In this document: one piece after another, positions 48,150 to 56,637 of the stretch
Numbering within the stretch: position 1 is the stretch's first letter
How the letters are laid out: each line of letters begins with the position of its first letter
From: RYN-230 sp963711705
GTDB lineage: Bacteria > Actinomycetota > Actinomycetes > Streptosporangiales > Streptosporangiaceae
Assembly: GCA_963711705.1 (NCBI GenBank)
Contig: CAVQFM010000015.1
Span: forward strand, 310,001 to 374,000
DNA length: 64,000 nucleotides
Direction: 5' to 3'
The notes under the pieces: model-generated
Database searches by the model: none
What the model was told of the DNA's origin: nothing
What the model saw: only the letters and a program-made list of their open reading frames with translations
Program-made: the position numbers and the translations under genes

Positions 48150-48290
48150 GCCTCTACCGAATCAGATAGCCCCGCCGCGCCCAGCGCGGTGCGTTTGGTC
48201 AGTGCGGTGCCTTGTGCGCGCTGGAACGCCACAAAGTAACCGCGCAGAGGAGAACGGGCGCTGACGCGGCGGTCCGGTGGGGCGCCGGGC

Positions 48291-49118
48291 TCAGGGCTTG
48301 CGGGCGACGCCGGCCCAGGCGGAGATGCTGCCGGACGGCGAGGAGCCCGGGTCCGGGCGCCACTGGTGGGCCTGCACCAGGCCCGGTTCGACCAGGTCGA
48401 GGCCGCCGAAGAACGCCGCTGTCCCGGCGTGGTCGCGCCGGGTCTGCGGGGTGGCCACGAAGCTGTTGTACTGTTTCGCCCCGGCCGCCGCCGCTTCCGC
48501 GTTCACGTCGCTGGCGGGCTGGGTGATGACCAGGTAGCTGCCGGCCGGCACCCCGGCCAGGTAGCACTCGATGATGGCCCGCGGCTGGTCCGCGTCGGGC
48601 ACCAGGTGCAGCACACCGACCATGACCACCGCGACCGGCTGGCTGAAGTCCAGCGTGCGCGCGGCCTCGGCCAGGATCGGCTCGGGCTTGCGCAGGTCGG
48701 CGTCCAGGAACGCGGTCGCTCCCTCGGCCGAGCTGGTCAGCAGGGCCCGGGCGTGCGCGAGCACGATCGGGTCGTTGTCCACGTACACGACCCGGGACTC
48801 CGGGACGGCCGCCTGCACCGCCTCGTGCACGTTCGGTGAGGTGGGGATGCCGGTGCCGAGATCGAGGAACTGCCGGATGCCGGCCTCGGCGGCCAGGTAG
48901 CGCACGGCCCGGATGAGGAAATTGCGGTTCTCCCGGATATCCCGGATGATGCTCGGCCGGACGGCGATCACCGCCTCGGCGGCCTGCCGGTCAGCCGCGA
49001 AATTGTCCTTGCCGCCCAGCCAGTAGTCATAGACCCGGGCCGGGTGCGCGACGTCCGTGTTGATGCCGGGCGCCGGGCGCCGGCTAGGCGTGATGCCGCG
49101 AAACCATTTCCCTGACAC
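48291..49118 (-). CDS. SAM-dependent methyltransferase, SAV2177 family (DUF574)
   Basis: A 275-residue actinobacterial methyltransferase. Family hallmarks are VAHPARVYDYWLGGKDNFAA near the start, ENRNFLIRAVRYLA, the SAM-binding FLDLGTGIPTSPNVHE, VVYVDNDPIVLAHARALL, VAVVMVGVLHLVPD and FFGGLDLVEPGLV. These proteins occur in many copies in streptomycetes and relatives, and their substrates are unknown. The ATG at 49118 has no close competitor. The S-adenosylhomocysteine it releases would be removed by the hydrolase encoded at 3823-5286. Confidence 0.9.
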   Translation of the reverse strand: MSGKWFRGITPSRRPAPGINTDVAHPARVYDYWLGGKDNFAADRQAAEAVIAVRPSIIRDIRENRNFLIRAVRYLAAEAGIRQFLDLGTGIPTSPNVHEAVQAAVPESRVVYVDNDPIVLAHARALLTSSAEGATAFLDADLRKPEPILAEAARTLDFSQPVAVVMVGVLHLVPDADQPRAIIECYLAGVPAGSYLVITQPASDVNAEAAAAGAKQYNSFVATPQTRRDHAGTAAFFGGLDLVEPGLVQAHQWRPDPGSSPSGSISAWAGVARKP

Positions 49119-49252
49119 GCAGCACCCTTTCCCAGCCAGCCAATCTGGAGCCAGTTCGCCGTTGGCTAGCGTTCAGAATAGTTGCCCGGCGCGGGCGGCG
49201 GGCGGGCGCCCGCCCGGGGACGCCAGCCCGCTCCCGGGCCGGGCGGATTACC

Positions 49253-50419
49253 ATGCGTCGGGTGGATCCTCTGCTCGGTACCTGCGCCCTCGATTCCCTC
49301 CGGCAGCGCCGCAGCCACAAGTGGCGGACCTTTCCCGCGGACGTGCTGCCGGCGTTTGTCGCCGAGATGGACTTCGACGTGGCCGCGCCGGTGGCCGGCG
49401 CGGTGCGGGCCGCGCTGGCCCACAGCGACCTGGGGTACGGGGACCAGGGCGGGCTCGGCGAGGCGTTCGCCGCCTTCGCCGCCGCCCGGCTGGGCTGGGC
49501 CCCCGATCCGGCCCTGGTGTTCGCGATCCCGGACGTGATGACCGGGCTGGCCGAGGTGGCCCAGGCGCTCACCCCGCCCGGCGCCGGGATCGTGATCAAC
49601 CCGCCGGTGTACCCGCCGTTCTGGTTCCGGTTCGGGTTTTCCGGGCGGCGGATCGTGGCCGCGCCCCTGGCCCGCGACGAGGCGGGCCGCTACGACCTCG
49701 ACCCGGCCGCCCTGGACCGCGCGCTGGGCGAGCCGGGTGTCGCCGCCTACCTGCTGTGCAGCCCGCACAACCCGACCGGCAGCGTGTGGACCCGGGAGCA
49801 GCTGCACACCGTGGCCGACCTGTGCCAGCGCCATGACGTGCTGCTGCTGGTGGACGAGATCCACGCGCCGCTGGTGCTGCCCGGCGCCGAGTATGTGCCG
49901 TTCATGTCCATCGACCACGAGATGACGTCCCGGGCGTTCACCTTCACCTCGGCCTCCAAGGGATGGAACATCCCCGGCCTGAAGTGCGGCCTGGCGGTGG
50001 CCGGCTCGGCCGAGGGCGGCAAGCTGATCACCGAGCACTGGGAGGCGCTGCTGCCCGGGCACCTCGGCGTGCTGGCCTCGGTGGCCGCGTTCACCGACGG
50101 GCGGCCCTGGCTGGACGCGGTGCTCGGGCAGCTCGACGAGAACCGCTGGCTGCTGCGGGACCTGCTGGCCGGGCAGCTGCCCGGGGCCGGTTATGTGCCG
50201 CCCCGGGCCAGCTTCCTGGCCTGGATCGACTGCCGGGACCTGGGGCTGGCGGGTGACCCGGCCGAGGTGTTCCTGGACCGGGGCCGGGTGGCGCTCAGCC
50301 CCGGGCCGAACTTCGGCGCGCAGGGGGCCGGGTTCGCCCGGCTGAACATGGGCACCTCGCCGGAGCTGCTCGGCGAGGCGGTGCGCCGGATGGCCACCGC
50401 GGTGCACGCCGCCGGGTAG
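49253..50419 (+). CDS. MalY/PatB family aminotransferase-like C-S lyase
   Basis: A 388-residue PLP enzyme of fold type I. PLP lysine K236 lies in FTSASKGWNIPGLKC; other family motifs are FVAEMDFDVAAPV, YPPFWFRFGFSGRR, CSPHNPTGSVWTREQL, LLLVDEIHAPLV and FARLNMGTSPELL. MalY/PatB proteins are cystathionine beta-lyases that release homocysteine, or are aminotransferase-like regulators. The start is ATG 49253, or GTG 49262 if leader residues are not needed. It diverges from the methyltransferase across 134 bp. Confidence 0.88.
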   Translation: MRRVDPLLGTCALDSLRQRRSHKWRTFPADVLPAFVAEMDFDVAAPVAGAVRAALAHSDLGYGDQGGLGEAFAAFAAARLGWAPDPALVFAIPDVMTGLAEVAQALTPPGAGIVINPPVYPPFWFRFGFSGRRIVAAPLARDEAGRYDLDPAALDRALGEPGVAAYLLCSPHNPTGSVWTREQLHTVADLCQRHDVLLLVDEIHAPLVLPGAEYVPFMSIDHEMTSRAFTFTSASKGWNIPGLKCGLAVAGSAEGGKLITEHWEALLPGHLGVLASVAAFTDGRPWLDAVLGQLDENRWLLRDLLAGQLPGAGYVPPRASFLAWIDCRDLGLAGDPAEVFLDRGRVALSPGPNFGAQGAGFARLNMGTSPELLGEAVRRMATAVHAAG

Positions 50420-50544
50420 CCGGCGGCCGGCCCGGGAGCAGGCCGATGGGGCCATCGCGGCGGCACGCCCGCCCCCGGCACGCCGGCGGGCGGACCCCTT
50501 TGCCTCCCGGGACGGTATGCGCCTAGGGTTTATTTAGGGGGTTA

Positions 50545-51312
50545 ATGTTCATGTTGCGCAGATTTGCGGCGGAGCTGCTCGGGACTGGGCTGCTGGTGTT
50601 CTTCGGGGTTGGCGTGGCCACCCTCAACTTCGGCTTCAAGTTCTTCGGCACCAGCGTCGCGGCCGGGGTGGTGGCGACCGCGCTGGCGTTCGGGCTGGTG
50701 CTGCTGGCGCTGGCGTACGTGCTCGGGCCGATAACCGGCTGCCACGTCAACCCGGCGGTCACCCTCGGGGTGCTGCTGTCCAGGCGGATACCGCTGGCTG
50801 AGGCGGTTGGCTACTGGGTGGCCCAGTTCGCCGGCGGCATCCTCGGCGCGCTGCTGCTGTGGGGGCTGTTCAGCACCTCGCCGCTGTACCACCGGCAGGT
50901 CACCGGGCTGGGCGCCAACGGCTGGGGCCCGCTGTCGGACATCCACATCGGCGCGGGCGGGGCGTTCCTGGCCGAGGTGGTGCTGACCACTCTGTTCGTG
51001 TTCGTCATCCTCGGCGTGACCAGCAAGATCGGCAATACGGCGACCGCAGGCATGGTCATCGGCCTGTCGCTGACCGTGGTCCACCTGATCGGCATCCCGA
51101 TCACCGGGACCTCGGTCAACCCGGCGCGCAGCCTCGGCCCGGCCCTGATCGTCGGGGGCACGGCGCTCAGCCAGGTGTGGCTGTTCATCGTCGCGCCGCT
51201 GGTCGGCGGGGCGCTGGCGGCCGGGCTGCACTGGTTCGTCTATCCCAGCCCGCCCGGTTCGGTGGACCCGGAACAGGCCGCGGCGGCGGCCGCGGTGGCC
51301 GCCGAGGAGTGA
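50545..51312 (+). CDS. MIP/aquaporin family channel (AqpZ-like)
   Basis: A 255-residue six-helix channel. The first NPA box is in GCHVNPAVTLGVLL and the second in GTSVNPARSLGPAL, with the selectivity Arg following the second NPA. The N-terminal RRFAAELLGTGLLVFFGVG is characteristic. It lacks the extra loop residues of glycerol facilitators, so a water channel is more likely, though solute choice is inferred. The C-terminus is an Ala/Glu tail. AGGGGG precedes ATG 50545; ATG 50551 (MLRRFAAEL) is a near alternative. Confidence 0.92.
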   Translation: MFMLRRFAAELLGTGLLVFFGVGVATLNFGFKFFGTSVAAGVVATALAFGLVLLALAYVLGPITGCHVNPAVTLGVLLSRRIPLAEAVGYWVAQFAGGILGALLLWGLFSTSPLYHRQVTGLGANGWGPLSDIHIGAGGAFLAEVVLTTLFVFVILGVTSKIGNTATAGMVIGLSLTVVHLIGIPITGTSVNPARSLGPALIVGGTALSQVWLFIVAPLVGGALAAGLHWFVYPSPPGSVDPEQAAAAAAVAAEE

Positions 51313-51443
51313 GGCAGCCGCCGGCTGACGGCGATCGGCCGGGAGCGAATATCAGGATTTGACCCGGAGCGGTCCGCGGGACCGCGGCCGGCCAGGTCCC
51401 CGCAGCTAGGGCAGGCCTGACCGGCAGGCTGGGCCACCGTTAC

Positions 51444-51455
51444 TTGAGCGCTCAA
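51444..51455. promoter_or_regulatory. perfect palindrome TTGAGCGCTCAA, candidate operator
   Basis: A 12-bp perfect palindrome located 109 bp upstream of the glutamate-cysteine-ligase-like gene in an otherwise gene-free 251-bp gap. The form TTGAGC-GCTCAA resembles TetR-family operators of Actinobacteria. A second dyad, GTCTG-GT-CAGAC, lies at 51489-51500. No regulator gene is adjacent. Confidence 0.45.
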
Positions 51456-51563
51456 ATTTGGCTGCCGGCCCGTTCGGCGGGGTGTCCTGTCTGGTCAGAC
51501 CGCCCTTCACGTGTCAGGGTGAGCAGGAGGCCATATCCGGTGGTCGCGGCGTGGAGGGGCGGG

Positions 51564-53045
51564 ATGGGCAAGGACGTTCCGCCGATCACGGTCAGCCAGC
51601 AGGACCGCCGCCACTACCGGCAGAAGGTCCGCCAGTGCCTGGACGCGCTGGCCTGGATGCTGCGCGATTCGTGGTTCGAGACCGGGGCGCAGCAGGTGGG
51701 CCTGGAAGTCGAGCTGAACCTGGTAGACGCTTCGGGCGCGCCGTCGATGCGCAGCCCGGACGTGCTGGCCGCGATCGGGGACCCGCACTGGGCGCCCGAG
51801 CTCGGCCGGTTCAACCTGGAGATCAACGTGCCGCCGCGGCGGCTGGGTGACGACGCCCTGGACCAGCTCGAAGGCCATCTGCTGGCCAGCCTGAAACACG
51901 CTGATCAGCGGGCCGGGGACGTGGGCAGCCGGCTCGCGATGATCGGCATCCTGCCCAGCCTCCAGCAGTCCGACGTCAGCGAGAACGCCATGTCGGCGAA
52001 CCCGCGTTACTGGCTGCTGAACGAGCAGATCTGCGCGGCCCGCGGCGAGGATGCCCGGATCGCCATCGAGGGCCCGGAATACCTGCTCACCCACACCGGC
52101 AACATCATGCCCGAGGCGGCCTGCACCAGCGTGCAATGCCACCTGCAGGTCAGCCCGGAGGCGTTCGGGAACTACTGGAACGCGGCCCAGGCGGTGGCCG
52201 GGGTCCAGGTCGCGCTGGCCGCCAACTCGCCGTTCCTGTTCGGCAAGGAGCTGTGGCGGGAGACCCGGATCACCCTGTTCCAGCAGGCCACTGACACCCG
52301 CCCGGAGGAGCTGCAGATCCAGGGCGTGCGGCCCCGGGTGTGGTTCGGCGAGCGCTGGATCACCTCGGTCTTCGATCTGTTCGAGGAGAACATCCGGTAC
52401 TTCCCGGCGCTGCTGCCGCTGGTCGCGGACGAAGACCCGCTGAGCGAGCTGGAAGCGGGCGACACCCCGGAGCTGGCTGAGCTGACCCTGCACAACGGCA
52501 CCGTGTACCGGTGGAACCGGCCGGTCTATGCGGTGGCGAACGGGCGGCCGCACCTGCGGGTGGAGAACCGCGTGCTGCCCGCTGGCCCGACGGTGGCCGA
52601 CATCACCGCCAACGCCGCGTTCTACTACGGGCTGGTCCGCTCGCTGGCCGAGGCGGAACGGCCGATCTGGACCCAGATGTCGTTCGCCGCCGCCGGGGAC
52701 AACCTGCTGGAAGCGGCCCGGCTCGGCATCGACGCGTGCCTGTACTGGCCGGGGCTGGGCGTGGTGCCGGTCACCGAGCTGACGCTGCGCCGGCTGCTGC
52801 CGATGGCGTACGACGGCCTGCGCCGGTGGGGCGTGGATGCCCAGCACGCCGACCGCTGCCTGTCCGTGATCGAGCAGCGCTGCCTGGGCTGCCGGACCGG
52901 GGCCACCTGGCAGGCGGAGACCGTGCACCTGCTGGAGCGGCGGGGCCGGCTGGACCGGCACGCGGCACTGTGCCGGATGACCCAGCAGTACATCGAGCAC
53001 ATGCACACCAACGAGCCGGTGCACAGCTGGCCGCCTGGCGGCTGA
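51564..53045 (+). CDS. glutamate-cysteine ligase family protein
   Basis: A 493-residue member of the carboxylate-amine ligase (GCS2-like) superfamily. Signatures are VGLEVELNLVDASG (Mg/ATP-binding Glu), LGRFNLEINVPPRRL, EAACTSVQCHLQVSP, FLFGKELWRETRITLFQQAT, VRPRVWFGERWI, LHNGTVYRWNRPVYAV and LRVENRVLPAGPTVAD. It may make gamma-glutamylcysteine or a related amide; Actinobacteria mostly use mycothiol, so the true product is uncertain. ATG 51564 follows GGAGG by seven bases, excluding the longer upstream frame. It may be controlled by the palindrome at 51444. Confidence 0.85.
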   Translation: MGKDVPPITVSQQDRRHYRQKVRQCLDALAWMLRDSWFETGAQQVGLEVELNLVDASGAPSMRSPDVLAAIGDPHWAPELGRFNLEINVPPRRLGDDALDQLEGHLLASLKHADQRAGDVGSRLAMIGILPSLQQSDVSENAMSANPRYWLLNEQICAARGEDARIAIEGPEYLLTHTGNIMPEAACTSVQCHLQVSPEAFGNYWNAAQAVAGVQVALAANSPFLFGKELWRETRITLFQQATDTRPEELQIQGVRPRVWFGERWITSVFDLFEENIRYFPALLPLVADEDPLSELEAGDTPELAELTLHNGTVYRWNRPVYAVANGRPHLRVENRVLPAGPTVADITANAAFYYGLVRSLAEAERPIWTQMSFAAAGDNLLEAARLGIDACLYWPGLGVVPVTELTLRRLLPMAYDGLRRWGVDAQHADRCLSVIEQRCLGCRTGATWQAETVHLLERRGRLDRHAALCRMTQQYIEHMHTNEPVHSWPPGG

Positions 53046-53083
53046 ATGACTTACCTGGCCCTTGCCTGGGCAGACTCTGATGG

Positions 53084-54178
53084 GTGAGGCGGGTTCGGCA
53101 CTGGCTTGCACTAGCCCTGGGCCTGGCTGTGGCGTGCGTCCTGGCCGCCGAGGGCGTTCTGCTGTTCCGCAACTGGTCCCCGCCCGGCCAGCCGGCCGCC
53201 CACGCCACCGGGGCAGCGGCGACCCAGACCACCGGGGCGGCGGCCCCGGCCACCGCCACCCCAGCCCATCACCCGGCCACCCCGCCTGCTACCCGCCCGC
53301 TGCTTTCCCCGTTCACCGGGCAGCCGGTGCCTTCGCCCGGGCCGGTGCTGGCCGTATCAGTCGATAATGCCGCCGCCGCCCGCCCCCAGGCCGGTCTCAG
53401 CCAGGCCGACATCGTGTACGTACTGCCGGCCGAGGGCGGCCTGAGCCGGTTCCTGGCCGTGTACTCCTCGCGCGTGCCGCGGGTCACCGGGCCGGTGCAC
53501 AGCGCCCACGCCGACGACCTGCAGCTGCTTCGCCAATTCGGCCGTCCCGCGTTCGCCTACTCGGGCCTCCCGCCGGCATTGCTGCCGGTGATACAGCAGG
53601 CCCGCATCGTGGGCCTGCCCGGGCCGGCCAGCGACGTTCCTGGCGGGGCGACCGGGGGAGGGCCGGGCGGCTACTTCCCGGACCCGGGCCGGCCCGCCCC
53701 GGACAACATGTACGCCCGCACCCGGCACCTGCTGGCCGCGGCGCACGGCGCGAGTACCGCTCACGACATCGGCTTCCGGTTCGGCCCGGTCCCAGCGGGC
53801 GGCCTGCCTACTGCCGCCTGGCCGGTGTCCTACCCGGCCGCCTCGTTCAGCTTCAGCTGGTCGGCGTCGGCCGGCCGGTGGCTGGTGGGGATGGACGGGG
53901 CGCCGGCCACCGGTCCCCGGGGCGGCCAGCTCGGCGCGGCCACCGTGGTGATCCAGTACACCACGATCGGGGTGTCGCGCTTTGCCGGGCTGACCGGCCC
54001 AGCGCCCTTCGCCTACAGCACCGGGGCCGGGCGGGCCGTGGTGCTGCGCAATGGCCAGTCCTGGCAGGTGCGCTGGTCCCGGCCACACGGCTCGTCCGGC
54101 ACCACGTTCACCACCGACTCCGGCCAGCCGATGACGTTCGCCCCCGGCCCGGTCTGGGTCGTCCTGGCCGGGCGCTGA
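53084..54178 (+). CDS. DUF3048 domain-containing secreted or membrane-anchored protein
   Basis: A 364-residue protein. The N-terminal hydrophobic segment (LALALGLAVACVLAAEGVLLF, residues 8-28) acts as signal or anchor. A 50-residue Ala/Thr/Pro-rich linker follows, then the YerB-like DUF3048 domain: PLSPFTGQPV-like start, VLAVSVDNAAAARPQAGLSQ, DIVYVLPAEGGLSRFLAVYS and a C-terminal barrel (VVIQYTTIGVSR, GRAVVLRNGQSWQVRW). Function unknown; related lipoproteins are extracytoplasmic. GTG 53084 is used. It converges with the LLM gene, with only 15 bp between them. Confidence 0.82.
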   Translation: MRRVRHWLALALGLAVACVLAAEGVLLFRNWSPPGQPAAHATGAAATQTTGAAAPATATPAHHPATPPATRPLLSPFTGQPVPSPGPVLAVSVDNAAAARPQAGLSQADIVYVLPAEGGLSRFLAVYSSRVPRVTGPVHSAHADDLQLLRQFGRPAFAYSGLPPALLPVIQQARIVGLPGPASDVPGGATGGGPGGYFPDPGRPAPDNMYARTRHLLAAAHGASTAHDIGFRFGPVPAGGLPTAAWPVSYPAASFSFSWSASAGRWLVGMDGAPATGPRGGQLGAATVVIQYTTIGVSRFAGLTGPAPFAYSTGAGRAVVLRNGQSWQVRWSRPHGSSGTTFTTDSGQPMTFAPGPVWVVLAGR

Positions 54179-54193
54179 GGCGAGGCACCCGGG

Positions 54194-55102
54194 TCAGGTT
54201 TGCAGCGGCATCAGCTCGCGGGCGAACCCGGCGATGAACTCATCCAGGCCGCCCGGTGCTGACCCGGGCCGGATGACGAACTTGGTCAGGCCCACCGCCA
54301 CGTACTGCTCGATCATCCGGCGGGCGCCGGCCCAGCCGTCCGCGACCAGCGCGGCCGGGTCGGTGTCCGGCCGCCGCTGCCGGGCCGCGGCGTGCAGCGG
54401 GGCCAGGTCCGGGCCGGCTGCCATGGCCAGGCTGATGCCGTAGTGGTCCGGCTCGATCTGCCGCCCGGCGGCGGCCGCGGCCGCCTCGATGGCCCGGCGT
54501 CCCGCGCCCGCTTCGGCCGGGGTGAGGAAGCTGGCCAGCCAGCCGTCGCCGAGCCGCCCCACCCGGTCCAGCGCGCCTGGCGCGCTGCCGCCGAGCCAGA
54601 TGTCCAGCGGCCGGGCCGGCCGGGGAGCGATCCGCGCGTCCTCGACGGCGAAGAACTCACCGCGGAACGTCACCGGCTCCTCGCCCAGCAGGAGGCGGAT
54701 CAGCTGGAGGGACTCATCGAACACAGCGGCCCGGCGGCCCGGCGGCACCGGGAACGCGGCCAGTTCGCCCGCGCGGGCCGGCTTCAGCCCGAAGACCGGC
54801 AGGACCCGCCGCGGTGCCAGCCCGGCCAGCGACGCCAGCTGCTTGGCCACCAGCACCGGGTGCCGCCCGGGCAGCACCGCGATCCCGGTGCCCACCTTCA
54901 GCCGGGACGTCCGGGCCAGCGCGTAGGCCAGCCCGATGAACGGGTCGACCAGCGGCCCGTAGACCATCTCCGGCAGCCACAGCGAGTCCACCCCGGCGTC
55001 CTCCAGGCGGCTGACCGCGCCGCCGAACAGGCCCGGCGTGCCCGCCGCGCCCAGCGCGATGCCGATCCGGACCTTCATGTCCGGGCCGCCCAGCCCGCTC
55101 AT
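54194..55102 (-). CDS. LLM class flavin/F420-dependent oxidoreductase
   Basis: A 302-residue luciferase-like barrel protein. Motifs: KVRIGIALGAAGTPG, RLEDAGVDSLWLPEMVYGP, RLKVGTGIAVLPGRHPVLVA, APRRVLPVFGLKPARAGE, LDIWLGGSAPGALDRVGRLG and DGWLASFLTPAEA. It is a distant paralogue of the gene at 44572-45534. ATG 55102 overlaps the ybaK stop (ATGA), while ATG 55078 (MKVRIGIALG) fits the family start better. Substrate unknown. Confidence 0.85.
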   Translation of the reverse strand: MSGLGGPDMKVRIGIALGAAGTPGLFGGAVSRLEDAGVDSLWLPEMVYGPLVDPFIGLAYALARTSRLKVGTGIAVLPGRHPVLVAKQLASLAGLAPRRVLPVFGLKPARAGELAAFPVPPGRRAAVFDESLQLIRLLLGEEPVTFRGEFFAVEDARIAPRPARPLDIWLGGSAPGALDRVGRLGDGWLASFLTPAEAGAGRRAIEAAAAAAGRQIEPDHYGISLAMAAGPDLAPLHAAARQRRPDTDPAALVADGWAGARRMIEQYVAVGLTKFVIRPGSAPGGLDEFIAGFARELMPLQT

Positions 55103-55587
55103 GCCGGGCCCGGCGCCGCGATCGGCGCGACCACCGCACCCGCCACCCCGGCCAGATCGCCGGGGGCGATCTCGATCTCCAGGCCGCGCCGCCCGGCGCT
55201 GCAGTAGATCGTGCCGAACTCCAGCGCCGCCGAGTCGAGCACTACCGGCAGCCGCTTGCGCTGGCCCAGCGGGGAGATACCGCCGACCACGTACCCGGTG
55301 GCCCGTTCGGCGTCGGCCGGCTCGGCCATGACCGCCTTCTTGCCGCCCGCCGCCGCGGCCAGCGCCTTCAGGTCCAGCCGGCCGGCCACCGGGATGACCC
55401 CGACCGTCAGCGTCCCGTCCACCGCGGCGACCAGCGTCTTGAACACCCGCTCCGGCGCGATGCCCAGCGCCTCGCTGGCCTCCAGCCCGTAGCCGGGCCG
55501 CCGCGGGTCATGCTGGTAGGCATGCACGGTATGCGCGATGCCCTGCCGGGCCAGCAGCGCGGTCGCTGGCGTGCCTCGTCCTGCCAC
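55099..55587 (-). CDS. ybaK: Cys-tRNA(Pro)/Cys-tRNA(Cys) deacylase YbaK
   Basis: A 162-residue trans-editing enzyme of the YbaK/EbsC type that removes Cys mischarged on tRNA-Pro. Motifs are GTPATALLARQGIAHTVHAY, FKTLVAAVDGTLTVGVIPVA, LDLKALAAAAGGKKAVMAEP and TGYVVGGISPLGQRKRLPV. GTG 55587 starts at the family N-terminus VAGRGTPAT; TTG 55596 would add three residues. It is coupled to the downstream LLM gene. proS, the synthetase whose error it corrects, lies 5 kb away and is of the editing-domain type. Confidence 0.88.
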   Translation of the reverse strand: MAGRGTPATALLARQGIAHTVHAYQHDPRRPGYGLEASEALGIAPERVFKTLVAAVDGTLTVGVIPVAGRLDLKALAAAAGGKKAVMAEPADAERATGYVVGGISPLGQRKRLPVVLDSAALEFGTIYCSAGRRGLEIEIAPGDLAGVAGAVVAPIAAPGPA

Positions 55588-55635
55588 GTTCAGCAACTCT
55601 AAACGCAGCAGCGGCCCGGCCGGCTGCGCCGCCGT

Positions 55636-56166
55636 CTACCCGGCCGGCTCGTAACCCGCTGGCGGCCCCACCGTGCTGGCCGCCGGGCCGAACGCGGCCA
55701 CGTACCCGGGGTGCACCTCGGTCCACGTGACGGCGGTGCCACTGCCATCCAGGTGCCCGGCCAGCAGGTCGAGGCAGACGTGCCAGCCCGCTGCGTCCCG
55801 GGCGGCCTGGCCCAGCTCCCCGAACGTGTCCAGCAGAGTCAGGGTGGTGCCGGCGCCACGGCGCCGTAGCTCGAGCCGGAGCACGTCAGGTCCCCAGCTG
55901 AACTCCAGCACCGACGGCGGCTGGTAGGCCAGCACCTGCCCGGTGAACTCCGGGCCGCGCCCCCCGGGGTCGGCGAAGGTCAGCGACCCGCCCACCACCC
56001 AGTCGCCGGTGATCCGCAGCGGGAACCAGGCCGTCAGGTGCTCCGTCTCGGTCACCGCCCGCCACACCCGGTCCACCGGGTGCGCCAGTTCCCGGGTGAA
56101 GCGCAGCCGCCAGGCCGGCCCGGCCTGCTCCAGGCGGCCCATCGCCGGCTCCAGGCTGCCCATCAT
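55636..56166 (-). CDS. SRPBCC / AHSA1-like domain protein
   Basis: A 176-residue START-like protein with the AHSA1 pattern: RFTRELAHPVDRVWRAVTET, HLTAWFPLRITGDWVVGGSL and LEFSWGPDVLRLELRRRG, then TTLTLLDTFGE. Such proteins are commonly encoded with ArsR regulators and may bind small hydrophobic ligands. The ATG overlaps the stop of the arsR-type gene (ATGA), so the pair forms a two-gene operon. No biochemical role can be given. Confidence 0.85.
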   Translation of the reverse strand: MMGSLEPAMGRLEQAGPAWRLRFTRELAHPVDRVWRAVTETEHLTAWFPLRITGDWVVGGSLTFADPGGRGPEFTGQVLAYQPPSVLEFSWGPDVLRLELRRRGAGTTLTLLDTFGELGQAARDAAGWHVCLDLLAGHLDGSGTAVTWTEVHPGYVAAFGPAASTVGPPAGYEPAG

Positions 56167-56501
56167 CAGTGCGTCCTCTCCTCGTGTGCCATCTCGTCCA
56201 GATGCGCGGTGAGCTTGTCCAGGCTGGTGTTCCAGGTCTGCCGGTAGGGCTCCAGCCAGGCATCGATCTCGTGCAGCGGTCCCGGCCGCAGCCGGTACAG
56301 CCGCCGCTGCTCCGCCACCCGCGCCTCGACCAGGCCGGCCTCCCGCAGCACCCGCAGGTGCTTGGACACCGCCGGCTGGCTCATCGCCAGCGCGGCCACC
56401 AGCTCACCGACTGAGCGCTCGCCGTCGCGGACCAGGTCCAGGATCGCGCGGCGGCGCGACTCAGCCAGCACGTCGAACACCGTCATCATGTTCGCCAGCA
56501 T
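56166..56501 (-). CDS. ArsR/SmtB family transcriptional regulator
   Basis: A 111-residue winged-helix repressor: FDVLAESRRRAILDLVRDGE, SVGELVAALAMSQPAVSKHL (recognition helix) and RVLREAGLVEARVAEQRRLY. No metal-binding Cys pair is seen, so it probably belongs to the non-metal subgroup that accompanies SRPBCC proteins. The start could be ATG 56501 or 56489. It leads the operon with the AHSA1-like gene. A pair of direct repeats lies just upstream (56510-56534) and is the likely binding site. Confidence 0.88.
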   Translation of the reverse strand: MLANMMTVFDVLAESRRRAILDLVRDGERSVGELVAALAMSQPAVSKHLRVLREAGLVEARVAEQRRLYRLRPGPLHEIDAWLEPYRQTWNTSLDKLTAHLDEMAHEERTH

Positions 56502-56509
56502 GACTGCTT

Positions 56510-56534
56510 AGGCATATAACTGTCAAGGCATATA
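56510..56534. promoter_or_regulatory. direct repeats AGGCATATA x2, candidate ArsR operator
   Basis: AGGCATATA occurs at 56510-56518 and 56526-56534, 16 bp apart, in an AT-rich island directly upstream of the arsR-like start. On the minus strand a TTGACA (56526-56521) lies between them and may be its -35 box. ArsR-type regulators commonly bind ATATA-containing sites overlapping their own promoter. Confidence 0.5.
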
Positions 56535-56637
56535 TTGCATTACGCAACCCGCGCCGGCCACCGCCCCGCGTCCCTGGCCTGCCGTACGCGGGACCGTGGC
56601 CCGGCCGGGCCACGGGGATTGCTGGCAGGATGTTCCC

